Below, one piece after another: positions 27,333 to 36,866 of a stretch of 64,000 bases of DNA. How positions within the stretch are numbered: position 1 is the first letter of the stretch; each line of letters begins with the position of its first letter. The notes under the pieces were generated by a model. That model worked only from the letters and a program-made list of their open reading frames with translations, was not told where the DNA came from and did no database searches. The stretch spans positions 47,105 through 111,104 of the forward strand of contig NZ_JAULRU010000548.1 in assembly GCF_030518155.1 (NCBI RefSeq). Reading direction: 5' to 3'. The translations under genes were made by a program, and so were the position numbers. Source of the stretch: Gilvimarinus gilvus (GTDB lineage: Bacteria; Pseudomonadota; Gammaproteobacteria; Pseudomonadales; Cellvibrionaceae).

Positions 27333-29890
27333 ATAACCTTCGAGTGCAGCCGTCCGGACTTTTTCGGCTCAATTTCATTGCCGCACAACAGTATTAAAGG
27401 AGTATGGGCAGGTTCGGTATTGACCAGCAACCGCTCCAGGCCTTCGCGTATAGCACTAAACGACGCCAGGTCTAAAATCACCACCGTTGCTCTCCAGCTA
27501 GGCTCCGTCATTTCGCGCAGTGTCGATAACGGCGATGAGACGATACGAGCTTCTGCCTGATTTACACTAAGCATGCGATAGACCACTTCACTTTCTGCCG
27601 CACAGGTAAGACTTATCAACACATTGAGCCCCGACAATTCCAATAGCGCCGGAGCCTCTCGCTCGCACACACCTAGCTCGACACTGAACACAAACTCACT
27701 GCCTTTGTTGGGCGTGCTACTAAGCGTTATTTCACCACTGAGCATATCGCATAAACGGCGACAAATAGACAACCCCAATCCCGTACCGCCGTAGTTGCGC
27801 GCGGTCGAGCTTTTTCCTTGCTCAAAAGGCGTGAATAATCTTTTCTGTATATCCTTGGGGATTCCTACGCCGGTATCTTTTACACTGCAGCGCACTCTTA
27901 CATTCACCCCAACACGTTCGCTGGATATTTTCACCAAGACATAACCCGCCTGCGTATACTTTACCGCGTTACTGATGAGGTTATTCAATATTTGCCGCAA
28001 CCGATTGGGGTCCGAAACTACTGCACGCTCTTGCATTTCAGAGGTATCGCCAATCAATACGATTTTTTTGTTATCGCAGGACACAGTAAATGTAGTCAAG
28101 CACGAGTGAAACATACTAGCCAAGTCAAACTCAATTTCTTCCAGCTCGAGCTTGTTGGCTTCTATTTTGGAAAAATCGAGAATGTCGTTAATAATAGCCG
28201 AAAGCGATTTTACGCTTTCTTCGGCCATAGCCAGATATCTGCTTTGGGCATCAGTTAAAGGGTCTTTGCGCATTAAATTCAGCATACCGTACACGCCATT
28301 GATTGGGGTTCGAATCTCATGGCTCATATTGGCCAAAAATATACCCTTAGATTCGTTTGAACTTTTGGCATCTTCAACGGCGGCTTCTAGCTGAAGCGTA
28401 CGTTCCACTACTTTTTTCTCAAGCACCTCATTGCTTTGCTGTAATAATCGACGCGCACCAAGCTGCTCTGTCACATCACGAACAACCAACGCAATACTTT
28501 CCACTCGCTCCTGTGCACCTCGCACCGGCGCAATTGATATAGAACCATGAAACCAGCCCTCGGAGTATTTTTTACATTCAATTTCTTCGATCACCTCCGA
28601 GTGACCAATCACCGCCTTAGTAAAAGCCCGCCGAAAGACATCCTGCTCATCTTTACTGATAAACCCGTCCTGAAAACTTTTCCCCACTACAGAACGTTTA
28701 TCCCACATAAACAAACGACTCGCGGCCTCGTTGGTTTCTCGAATGTTAACCTTGTCATCCACTAAAATTATGGCATCGAGCGTGCTGTCAACAACCTCCT
28801 GATAACGCGATTGAATACTGCCAATACGTCTCTGACTGGTAAGTGAGCGATGGTAATAGAACGCAGTAGCTATACCAATAATGATTAGCACACTAGACAC
28901 GCCTACCAAACCTAAAAATTTCATGAGAGTACGATGGACTAAGTCGGCATCCTTAATGGGATAAACCTGATACAGGTAGTTACCTCCATCCACATGATTG
29001 AGTACAATTTTTCTTGCCAAATACCAGACTTTTTCGTCTTGAAGATCACGCGCTTGAGCAAACTCCCTCCAAGTCTGCGAAGGTAAATCACTGCTATAAT
29101 CTAAAGCCCAGCTCGCTTGCGAATCTCGCTCAAAAGCGAACGCTTTTGCGGGATTTTTATGTACGATGTAATCCCCCTCATTATTGAGCAAGTAGCTTCC
29201 CTCAGAGTCCGAAACCGAATCAATTAAATCAAATATATGTTTAGCACTAAAATTTATGACGATGGCGCCATAGTGCTCGCCACTCTCGTCAAAAACCGCT
29301 TTCATAGCACGATAAACGGGGGTTTCCGGGTATTGCAAAACACCAAACTCCCGATTCAACTCGATGGGTGTAAGTTGAATAAACCCGCGCGGAAGGTCCA
29401 TGACCGCTTGCATATACATGCGATTCCCTTTTTCCTGCAACAGCGATTCAGGTACGAGCGTGACGCCACCTTGACGACGCTCTGCACGAACAAGCTCCCT
29501 GCCATTATTAGCGAACCCGATGTACCGAACTTGCAGAACATCAGGGTTCGCTCGTATATAGGCATCAAAAATAGTTTGTAACCTCAGCACCCATTGACGA
29601 TACTCAGTACCATCGTAAGGGTCGACCCCACCGGCACGGCTCGCTCGAACCATCCCCTGAATCGGAGGTAGCTGTGAAATAAAATCAACGGCTGCGCGCG
29701 CCTCTTCGAGCTCCCCCTCAATTACGGCTACTTTCTCTTCAATATCGACCTGCCCATCAGCCAAATACTGATTCACTGTACTTTGATAAGAAAACTGATA
29801 TAGGAAAATCGCAACGATCGTATAAAGCGCTACCACGCCCAATAGGCTGTAAACAAAAGTTCTATTATTGGACTTTAGTGTCATAGTCAT
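27323..29890 (-). CDS. Membrane hybrid sensor histidine kinase, N-terminal part (frame broken near 27360)
   Basis: An 855-residue frame. Membrane helices near 14-32 and 325-345 flank a periplasmic Cache/CHASE-like sensor of about 290 residues. Then follow a PAS domain (about 365-475), HisKA with phospho-acceptor His524 in FLANMSHEIRTPING, HATPase_c (NLISNAVKY, DTGVGIP, GGTGLGLSI) and a degenerate receiver domain lacking clear acidic residues. The frame ends 11 codons after an AAAAAG run, in the middle of that receiver. The real gene very likely continues into the REC-HPt frame. It begins 16 bases after the REC-GGDEF gene, so the pair forms a phosphorelay-to-c-di-GMP operon. Met3 has a slightly better spaced ribosome site. 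Confidence 0.85.
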   Translation of the reverse strand: MTMTLKSNNRTFVYSLLGVVALYTIVAIFLYQFSYQSTVNQYLADGQVDIEEKVAVIEGELEEARAAVDFISQLPPIQGMVRASRAGGVDPYDGTEYRQWVLRLQTIFDAYIRANPDVLQVRYIGFANNGRELVRAERRQGGVTLVPESLLQEKGNRMYMQAVMDLPRGFIQLTPIELNREFGVLQYPETPVYRAMKAVFDESGEHYGAIVINFSAKHIFDLIDSVSDSEGSYLLNNEGDYIVHKNPAKAFAFERDSQASWALDYSSDLPSQTWREFAQARDLQDEKVWYLARKIVLNHVDGGNYLYQVYPIKDADLVHRTLMKFLGLVGVSSVLIIIGIATAFYYHRSLTSQRRIGSIQSRYQEVVDSTLDAIILVDDKVNIRETNEAASRLFMWDKRSVVGKSFQDGFISKDEQDVFRRAFTKAVIGHSEVIEEIECKKYSEGWFHGSISIAPVRGAQERVESIALVVRDVTEQLGARRLLQQSNEVLEKKVVERTLQLEAAVEDAKSSNESKGIFLANMSHEIRTPINGVYGMLNLMRKDPLTDAQSRYLAMAEESVKSLSAIINDILDFSKIEANKLELEEIEFDLASMFHSCLTTFTVSCDNKKIVLIGDTSEMQERAVVSDPNRLRQILNNLISNAVKYTQAGYVLVKISSERVGVNVRVRCSVKDTGVGIPKDIQKRLFTPFEQGKSSTARNYGGTGLGLSICRRLCDMLSGEITLSSTPNKGSEFVFSVELGVCEREAPALLELSGLNVLISLTCAAESEVVYRMLSVNQAEARIVSSPLSTLREMTEPSWRATVVILDLASFSAIREGLERLLVNTEPAHTPLILLCGNEIEPKKSGRLHSKVIWN

Positions 29891-29906
29891 TTCCCAATTA
29901 ATTTCC

Positions 29907-30866
29907 CTACCGTTCGCTGCTTAGCGACGCTTGATCCTTTTCTTTAGGTATACAGCTAGCAATACAATTGCGTCCGTGTGTTTTTGCGTAATAAAGGCGC
30001 TCATCGGCCATTTGCAGTAAATTATTGCTACTGTGTAGGCCCTGATACACACAGCAAGCCACACCAATACTCAAGGTCACACGCTTAAAGGGCGACTCGG
30101 TGTGGGCTATTGCCAACCGGCTCAAACCGTCCTGAACCTTTTGGGCAACCACTATGGCGCCGTCAATATCGGAGCCAGGCAAAATTATGGCAAATTCCTC
30201 ACCGCCGTAGCGGCACGCCATATCCAGCGGCCGCTGCGCGAACATCGACAGGAGCGACGCCACCTGTTTAAGACAATCGTCGCCTGCCAGATGGCCAAGG
30301 CTATCGTTATAGCGTTTGAAGTAGTCGACATCCATAAGCAGGACGCTGAGCGGGCGCTTATTACGCTGCAATTGTGCCCAAAAGCGCCGCATTTGTTCAT
30401 CAAAATAGCGACGATTGTAAAGGCCGGTTAAGCCGTCAAGAAACGCTAAACTTTTCAGGTATTCGGACTGAAGCTTTAAGGTTAAGTGAACCCTGAGTCG
30501 ATTCAGCAAAGTATCCGGATTGACCGGTTTTAAGATAAAATCGACGCCGCCCGCGTCCCAACACATTTGCTCGTTCGCCCTGCTCTCTAGACTGGTTAAA
30601 AATAACACGGGAATATCACTGGTGTCGGGATTGCTTTTGAGTTGCCTGCAGACTTCGATACCCGTCATTCCCCCCAGCACGACGTCTAACAAAATAGCGT
30701 CAGGCAAAAACGTCACCGCCTGTTTAAGGGCTTCGCGACCCGAGCTCGCAGATTCGATCGTAAATTGGTCGTGCAATATGCTCTTAACCACTTCGACATT
30801 GATCGGTTCATCGTCGACCACAAGAACTCTCGCCCCGGCCACTTTCCCCAACCACTCTTTATCCAT
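29907..30866 (-). CDS. REC-GGDEF response regulator diguanylate cyclase
   Basis: A 319-residue PleD/WspR-like output protein. The receiver domain, about 13-128, has VLVVDDEPINVEV and phospho-acceptor Asp in ILLDVVLGG; Lys is in LKPVNPDT. The GGDEF domain has DGLTGLYNRRYF and an intact RYGGEEFAIILPG. Phosphorylation should stimulate cyclic di-GMP synthesis. It is the first gene of the operon with the split hybrid kinase, the likely phosphate source through its HPt domain. Confidence 0.93.
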   Translation of the reverse strand: MDKEWLGKVAGARVLVVDDEPINVEVVKSILHDQFTIESASSGREALKQAVTFLPDAILLDVVLGGMTGIEVCRQLKSNPDTSDIPVLFLTSLESRANEQMCWDAGGVDFILKPVNPDTLLNRLRVHLTLKLQSEYLKSLAFLDGLTGLYNRRYFDEQMRRFWAQLQRNKRPLSVLLMDVDYFKRYNDSLGHLAGDDCLKQVASLLSMFAQRPLDMACRYGGEEFAIILPGSDIDGAIVVAQKVQDGLSRLAIAHTESPFKRVTLSIGVACCVYQGLHSSNNLLQMADERLYYAKTHGRNCIASCIPKEKDQASLSSER

Positions 30867-31042
30867 GACGACACGCTAGACCTTTTTGCAATAAGTAACT
30901 CCAGTCATTAGAGCACTTAGAGATGTAATAACAGTAATACTTGATAAATATAGTCAACTTTACATTCCGGCACCACATTGAGTGCCATATTCAAACTATA
31001 GTATTCACAGTAAGTAACGGACACGACGATTTCGGGAGTTAC

Positions 31043-33526
31043 ATGGAGCCTTCGATTCAAACTATAGTGCAACCCAATATTTTGGTCGTTGACGACGACG
31101 AAGCCACGCGCTTTTTGTTGGCCGAAGGCCTCAAAGACTTGGGGGAAGTACTCACCGCCTGTGATGGTGCTGAGGCTATACTCATAGCCAGAAACACAAT
31201 TCCCGACGTTATTATTCTTGATGTTTATATGCCGGGCATCAGCGGCATTGATGTGTGCCAAACACTGAAAACCGACCCCAAATTAGCTGACATACCCATT
31301 TTATTTGTTACAGCCAGTGAAGATCAGGATCTTGAGGTAATGTCACTGGCCGCCGGAGGTATTGATTTAATTCGCAAGCCGATTGATTTTGGCGCCTGTA
31401 TTTTACGTGTGCGCAACCATCTGGATATCCAGCAAAAGAATAAGGCTCTCAAACTCGCCCATGACGACACCAACGCCCTGTTGCGCCACCTTCCCGTACA
31501 TGTCAGCTTATGGTCATCAAATTGGAAGAATCTTTACAATAACGACGATACTGGCAGCTGGTTTGGTATCAATGCGCTTGCAGCCAAATCTCTCGCCATT
31601 GATGAGTACTATCCGGAAAATCTGGTGGGCCCAATACGCCTTATGGCGGCCAACTCCGATGAGGTTTATGAGTCTAGCCTCGAGTGCCGCACCGATCTAA
31701 CACTGCGCCATGTAAAATTAACCGTGCGCAAACGTCACTACAAAGATCGCAACGAAGGGTATCTCGTTACTCTATACGATATTTCCAGCCTAAAGCGTGT
31801 CGAACATGCCTTAGCCGCTGAAAAAGAGCGTATGCGGATTACCCTCAACTCTATCGGCGATGCAGTAATCGCGACAAATGCGGACGGCAAGGTTACCTTT
31901 ATAAACCCAATCGCCGAGCGCATGACCGGCTTTAGCGAGCTGCAGGCTCTTAACCGCTCGATCGAGTCGGTTATGGATTTGCGTGATGCGATCAGTAAAG
32001 AGCGCGCCATCAACCCCGCCATTCAAGCTTTAAAGGAAAAGCGCACCGTCGGCATGGCACTAAACTGTCAATTACAATCCCGATCCGGAGAGGTCTATCG
32101 CATTGAAGACTCGGCAGCGCCGATTTTTAATGAACACGATGAATTAACCGGCGCCGTAATCGTTTTTCACGATGTCAGTGAGGCCATTGCCATGGCGGTT
32201 AAAATGAGCCATTTGGCCAACTACGACCAACTGACTAACCTCCCCAATCGAATTTTACTGCAAGATCGACTCGAGCAGGCATTCCGCGAAGCTCAAGCTC
32301 AACACTCTAAAGTGGCCGTATACTTAATCGATATTGATCACTTTAAATATTTAAACGATTCGCTGGGCCACGATACCGGCGATATTATTATCAAAATGGT
32401 GGCCAAGCGTCTGTCGGGCCCATTGTTAGCAAACTGTACGCTGGCACGCATAGGCGGCGACGAGTTTATGGTGGTTTACCCTTGCCCGGGTGACCCCCCT
32501 GAAATCAATTTTCTCGCTGAACGGTTAATTGAGTGCCTGGAAGACCCCGTTCGAATTGAGAGTACCGAGTACAGTCTTTCCTGCAGTATTGGCGTCAGTA
32601 TTTTTCCCGATGATTCCGACTCCATGGACAATATTATGCGCCACGCCGATGTCGCCATGTATCGGGCAAAGCACGAGGGTAGAAAACGTCACTGCTTTTT
32701 CTCTCAGGCGCTGGAAGAGTCGTTGATGGCTCGCCAGGAAATAGAACAATGGCTGCGCCATGCCATTCGCAAGGATCAGCTCGAGGTCTATTACCAACCA
32801 AAGATTCATTTGAACAATGGCCAAATATACGGCGCCGAGGCATTGGTGAGGCTAAAAGACCCCAACGGCGCAATTATTTCACCAGACAAATTTATTGGCC
32901 TCGCAGAGGAGGTAGGCCTTGCTCCCGAGCTCGGCAGACAAGTTTTGGTAAAAGCGTGTAAAGCGGCCAAAAAATGGCTAAACACTAATAGTAATTTTAC
33001 TATTTCGGTCAACGTCTCGGCGGCGCAGCTGCGCTCACGCCTTTTCGCGCAAGAACTGTCCGATATTCTAAGATCCATTGGCTTCCCAACTGGCAACCTC
33101 GAAATTGAGGTCACCGAGAGTATGTTAATGGAGGACATTGATCTGGTGCAGAATACCTTTTCAGCGTGCCATGACCTGGGGATAAAAATTGCCATAGACG
33201 ATTTCGGCACTGGATATTCGAGCCTGTCTTACCTAAAGAAATTTCGGGTGGATACACTTAAAATCGATCAGTCCTTTGTTCGGGACATGACCACAGATAA
33301 AAATGACTGTGACATTGTAAAAGCTGTCATACAGCTTGGCCGCTCACTCAATATCGATTTGTGTGCTGAAGGTATCGAACTCGAAGAACAGTACGCACAG
33401 CTAAGAGAAATGGGTTGTGAACAGGGGCAGGGCTATCTATTTGGCAGGCCCGTGCCGCTTAAAGAGTTTGACCAGTTGCTGAAAGATACGGTAGACCTAT
33501 CCTTGTTACAAACCAATTCGCATTGA
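31043..33526 (+). CDS. REC-PAS-GGDEF-EAL cyclic di-GMP regulator
   Basis: An 827-residue protein from ATG 31043, which follows GGAG by 5 bases; an in-frame upstream ATG would add 34 residues without domain content. Receiver domain, about 10-128 (ILVVDDDEATRFLL, Asp in VIILDVYMPG); PAS, about 250-370 (NSIGDAVIATNADGKVTFIN); GGDEF, about 385-540, with intact RIGGDEF near 469; EAL, about 560-805, with YGAEALVRL near 597 and DDFGTGYSSLSYL. Both catalytic motifs look complete, so it could make and break cyclic di-GMP, with one activity dominating depending on the signal. It is divergent from the REC-GGDEF gene. Confidence 0.92.
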   Translation: MEPSIQTIVQPNILVVDDDEATRFLLAEGLKDLGEVLTACDGAEAILIARNTIPDVIILDVYMPGISGIDVCQTLKTDPKLADIPILFVTASEDQDLEVMSLAAGGIDLIRKPIDFGACILRVRNHLDIQQKNKALKLAHDDTNALLRHLPVHVSLWSSNWKNLYNNDDTGSWFGINALAAKSLAIDEYYPENLVGPIRLMAANSDEVYESSLECRTDLTLRHVKLTVRKRHYKDRNEGYLVTLYDISSLKRVEHALAAEKERMRITLNSIGDAVIATNADGKVTFINPIAERMTGFSELQALNRSIESVMDLRDAISKERAINPAIQALKEKRTVGMALNCQLQSRSGEVYRIEDSAAPIFNEHDELTGAVIVFHDVSEAIAMAVKMSHLANYDQLTNLPNRILLQDRLEQAFREAQAQHSKVAVYLIDIDHFKYLNDSLGHDTGDIIIKMVAKRLSGPLLANCTLARIGGDEFMVVYPCPGDPPEINFLAERLIECLEDPVRIESTEYSLSCSIGVSIFPDDSDSMDNIMRHADVAMYRAKHEGRKRHCFFSQALEESLMARQEIEQWLRHAIRKDQLEVYYQPKIHLNNGQIYGAEALVRLKDPNGAIISPDKFIGLAEEVGLAPELGRQVLVKACKAAKKWLNTNSNFTISVNVSAAQLRSRLFAQELSDILRSIGFPTGNLEIEVTESMLMEDIDLVQNTFSACHDLGIKIAIDDFGTGYSSLSYLKKFRVDTLKIDQSFVRDMTTDKNDCDIVKAVIQLGRSLNIDLCAEGIELEEQYAQLREMGCEQGQGYLFGRPVPLKEFDQLLKDTVDLSLLQTNSH

Positions 33527-33561
33527 CATTGACCTAACAAAAAACACTAAGCAACGGTAAC

Positions 33562-33595
33562 TGCCAAGCCCAGCCGGCAGCGGCCGGGCTTGGCA
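33562..33595. terminator. Long hairpin between convergent genes
   Basis: TGCCAAGCCC (33562-33571) pairs with GGGCTTGGCA (33586-33595), with an inner GCCG/CGGC stem. It lies between the GGDEF-EAL gene and tonB and can serve both strands. Confidence 0.75.
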
Positions 33596-33611
33596 CGATC
33601 ATGTGTCACTG

Positions 33612-34238
33612 TTATTCAGCCTGCATTTCAAATACAAACTTATTCTGGACGTTATGAACCTCAACAGGTTCGCCGTCGATAACCCGTGGCTTGTACTTAA
33701 ACTTTTCAGCCGCGGCAATAGCGGCCGAGTCAAATATAGAGGTAGGCTCGCCATTTGTGCGGTATCCGCTGACCACCTGTATATCGCGGGTGGCGCCAGT
33801 ACGGGTTACGGTAAACGCAACAATAACCTCCCCTTCAATACCTCGTGTCGAGGCTCGCGTTGGGTACATGGGGGCCACTTTTAAAATAGGCAGCAAGTCA
33901 CCGCCAGTGCCATCAAAGATTACCGGGCCACCCTTTGCCACTGCAGGAGGCGTAACAGCGTGAGGGTTAAACGTTACTTCAACGCTAACGGCAGGCTGAT
34001 CAAAGGGGGTCACCGGCGTTTGCGGTGGATCTTCAGGGCGTGCAGGCTTTTCATACTCAACAACAATTTTTTTCTCTACGGGCATAACCACCTTCCCGAT
34101 TGGCACGGCAGGGGGCGGAGCCTCCAAGGTAAAGTCGGTTTTAATCAAGCTGGCCATCATAAACAAAAGTGCTAACGTGGCCATTAACCCCAGCGGCACG
34201 GCCGTAAAACGAGCGACGTTCAATTGCGCTGTACTCAT
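33612..34238 (-). CDS. tonB: TonB-family energy transducer
   Basis: A 208-residue protein with one N-terminal membrane helix (about 10-33), a proline-rich periplasmic linker (APPPAVPIG, EKPARPEDPPQTPVTP) and a C-terminal TonB domain (APMYPTRASTRGIEGEVIVAFTV split around the YP motif). It should transmit proton-motive force to TonB receptors such as the three in this window. ExbB and ExbD are not adjacent. GAGGG lies 7 bases before the start. Confidence 0.92.
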   Translation of the reverse strand: MSTAQLNVARFTAVPLGLMATLALLFMMASLIKTDFTLEAPPPAVPIGKVVMPVEKKIVVEYEKPARPEDPPQTPVTPFDQPAVSVEVTFNPHAVTPPAVAKGGPVIFDGTGGDLLPILKVAPMYPTRASTRGIEGEVIVAFTVTRTGATRDIQVVSGYRTNGEPTSIFDSAAIAAAEKFKYKPRVIDGEPVEVHNVQNKFVFEMQAE

Positions 34239-34580
34239 ATTGCTACCCTCTGCAACATCTGTAGGAAAAGGTGACGACGATCACCCTTGCTGTAACCATA
34301 GGAGGGCACGAATTAAGTTGCCAAGAGTTTAATTGAATAACTGAGAAGATTTTATTAGATAATACGTCTTAAAATCGACTGGAACTTCGCAAGCAGTTAG
34401 TCTATGAAAAATTTAACTGAAAACACGATTGTGTTACTCGCTAGCGCATACCAATCACCTCGCGAGCGACGACTAATTCCTAAGCCGACGGTGTATTGCC
34501 AACGCAATGAGTGAGAGCGTGGCCGCGCATATTGAGCAGATTAGAGAAATCTGCCGGCTAGACTGAACACTTAATGCAGG
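34239..34580. other. Intergenic stretch without recognised gene
   Basis: About 340 bases between tonB and the DUF2789 gene. It contains a 36-codon open frame at 34404-34514 with no ribosome site and no recognisable features. I see no tRNA, repeat or strong hairpin. Confidence 0.4.
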
Positions 34581-34814
34581 TTACGCGCGCAAACGTGTAT
34601 CCAACTCATCCACAAACTCAGTCCTGTCGGCGTCATTCTGCAAAGCTTCTTCCAGAAAGTGACGCTGCCCTTCATTCCACAGGGCGCACTGGGCCAAAGG
34701 GGTAGAGGCGCTTAACGGTCGGTGTTTTTGAATATAGGCATCAATGTCGGGCTCATTGCTGGGCAGCCCGAGTTGGTCAAACAACGCTGACATACTGCGT
34801 ACTGGCGCTTCCAT
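34581..34814 (-). CDS. DUF2789 family protein
   Basis: A 77-residue protein with the family pattern MEAPVRSMSALFDQLGLPS, then HRPLSASTPLAQCALWNEGQRHFLEEAL and DELDTRLR. The start at 34814 agrees with the family's usual N-terminus; an upstream GTG would add eleven basic residues. Small, helical, cytoplasmic. Function unknown. It lies 77 bases downstream of the carboxylesterase gene in the same direction. Confidence 0.85.
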   Translation of the reverse strand: MEAPVRSMSALFDQLGLPSNEPDIDAYIQKHRPLSASTPLAQCALWNEGQRHFLEEALQNDADRTEFVDELDTRLRA

Positions 34815-34891
34815 ATCTCGACGCCTAAGGTTGAATGACTTCGGCACCAGTATTAGAGGAGCCTTACGCGCAATAAAAATTTCCGCCGCTC

Positions 34892-36487
34892 CTAGTAAGT
34901 GCCACGCTGCATAAAAGGGACCTTAGCGTAAAATTTTCTCTCTGCACCTCGCGGATCCTTGTGTTGCTGCGAAGGCACATCAAACACCATGGTTTTGCGT
35001 TCAGCTAACGTATATGGCTCCCACTTGGGCAGATTCTCTGCATTTGGTGACCCGCTATGGGCAAAGGCCAGGAGCGTCCGACTCATGGTATCCGCCACCT
35101 GCAATGCCTGCTCGCCACCTCCGGTGCGCGAACCCGGCTGGTGAATATTATTGAACACCAATGGAATATCCAGAGTGTGAAAAGCGCCGTACTTTCCACC
35201 ATCAAGAGGAGACCCCCAGTCCAATTGATAAGCCCAGGTATTGCTTCCCTGCTCTGCCCGCACTTGCAGCTCCTCTACCGCACCACGCCAGGAACGCCCC
35301 GCAGTGGTACTCGCAAAAAATATATCGCTAGGCGAATAGTTTGGGTATAGCTTGCGGTAGTGTTCCACTACCCGTTCAGGCGATATGTCGACAAACTGCT
35401 GCTTGCGTATTTTGGCCGGCAAATCCGCCCAGGTCAGGGCGAAATTTTCTGGTTTGCCTAGAAAGGCGCGGGTTTCGTCCTTGGTGTTACCAATCACCAT
35501 AGGAATATGCGCGGACTGCACGGGGGCGTCCGGCCAAAAAGGATGACGAGGTAAAACACCGGAATCCATGACCGGGCAAAAATGCAGGGATTTGTCTTCC
35601 ACCCGGGAAAAATCTTCGACCTTGGTCGCCTCCAGCAACTGCTCGACAGGTGCCGAAGCCACAGCCTCAAGTTGCTGGGCCAAGCTACCATTGGGCTTTA
35701 ACGCGTCTAAAAAGCGTTGCGCTCGCTGGGTCGCTGAGCGCGGTCCGGCCGCGGTTACTTGTTGTCCGCTCATGGTCCAGGCTCGATGAAACAATTCCTT
35801 TGCCATAGGCATTGCCATCAGCGTCGCTATTTTCGCACCGCCACCCGACTGGCCGAATACCGTTACGTTATGGCGATCACCACCCAGCGCTTCGGCATGC
35901 TCCTGCACCCAGCGCAGGGCGGCGATTAAATCAAGCTGCCCCACATTACCGGAGTGAGCGTATTCATCCCCCGCTAAATCAGCCAGATACAAATAACCAA
36001 AGGCATTGAGGCGATGGTTCACCGTCACTACGACAACATCCCCCTGATGACACAGGCTGGAGCCATCGTACAAAGGATCGCTGCCCGAGCCGGTGGCGTA
36101 ACCACCACCGTGTATGTAAAACAAAATGGGGCGCTTACCGCCATCACTCAAGCCAGGAGTCCAACAATTTAAATAAAGGCAATCTTCACTGTAGGATTCG
36201 TCACTGCGCTGCGGCGCGGACTTCGCATACTCGGCAGCATCGCGTAATCCATGCCAAGCCTCCTCTTTTAGCGGGGGCAGAAAGCGTCGGCCTTGGGTGC
36301 TGGCTGCGTATGGTATGCCTTTAAAGATATTGAGCCCGTTGCGACGGGTGCCGCTTACTCCACCACTGCGCGTTTGTAATTGCGGATTGGTCTCACCCAA
36401 GACGCTTGATGAGCCTGCCACCAGCGCTGACGCTACGGCGGTATTTTTTAATAGCCTACGGCGCGAATAATTTACAGATTTTGTCAT
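34892..36487 (-). CDS. Exported type-B carboxylesterase
   Basis: A 531-residue alpha/beta hydrolase. The N-terminus is a Tat-like signal (SRRRLLKNTAVASALVAG). The catalytic triad can be placed: Ser214 in VFGQSGGGA, Glu338 in NTKDETRAF and His437 in AFHTLDIP. The oxyanion loop is in YIHGGGYATGSG. Type-B esterases cut esters of varied acids; in this setting removal of acetyl, feruloyl or similar groups from plant polysaccharide is plausible but not shown. AGGA lies 9 bases before the start. Confidence 0.88.
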   Translation of the reverse strand: MTKSVNYSRRRLLKNTAVASALVAGSSSVLGETNPQLQTRSGGVSGTRRNGLNIFKGIPYAASTQGRRFLPPLKEEAWHGLRDAAEYAKSAPQRSDESYSEDCLYLNCWTPGLSDGGKRPILFYIHGGGYATGSGSDPLYDGSSLCHQGDVVVVTVNHRLNAFGYLYLADLAGDEYAHSGNVGQLDLIAALRWVQEHAEALGGDRHNVTVFGQSGGGAKIATLMAMPMAKELFHRAWTMSGQQVTAAGPRSATQRAQRFLDALKPNGSLAQQLEAVASAPVEQLLEATKVEDFSRVEDKSLHFCPVMDSGVLPRHPFWPDAPVQSAHIPMVIGNTKDETRAFLGKPENFALTWADLPAKIRKQQFVDISPERVVEHYRKLYPNYSPSDIFFASTTAGRSWRGAVEELQVRAEQGSNTWAYQLDWGSPLDGGKYGAFHTLDIPLVFNNIHQPGSRTGGGEQALQVADTMSRTLLAFAHSGSPNAENLPKWEPYTLAERKTMVFDVPSQQHKDPRGAERKFYAKVPFMQRGTY

Positions 36488-36866
36488 ATTTAATCTTCCT
36501 GCCTGCCAATTTCACTGACACCAACATCGCTGGTATCAGCGTGGGAACCTTTATCTAATTTTTCACTTAAAGCCCAATTACAACGCTTACCGGGAGCCCT
36601 TTTTGTATAAACAGATTCAGCCATTGTGCGACTAAAATAGAAAAACAAACTGAAGGGTTTTGCTAGTATGCGGAAAATTAATTTTTGGATGCGCCACTTA
36701 ACGAGCCGTACTGCGACAGCTTCTTTACTCTAGAGCCCTGGCTTACACACGGGCCGCACTTACGAATTTCAGATAAAAAGCAGCCGAACACAGCAAAGCC
36801 GGTTCGGCTGCAAAACAGGACTTTTTTAACTAAACCATCGTCCTGGGGGCTGGTATACCAGTTGGC
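36488..36866. other. Intergenic stretch between esterase and second TonB receptor
   Basis: About 380 bases upstream of the esterase and downstream of the receptor. Apart from the receptor's terminator at 36775-36810 I see no gene, operator of the ATTGG/CCAAT type or other clear element. Confidence 0.4.
36775..36810 (-). terminator. Rho-independent terminator of the second TonB receptor
   Basis: CAGCCGAAC (36781-36789) and GTTCGGCTG (36802-36810) form a 9-bp stem. On the minus strand it is followed by CTTTTTATC. It lies about 56 bases after the receptor stop. Confidence 0.85.

Noticed and set aside
34404..34514. A 36-codon open frame upstream of the DUF2789 gene.
   Set aside because: No ribosome site, no known motif, and open frames of this length are expected by chance.
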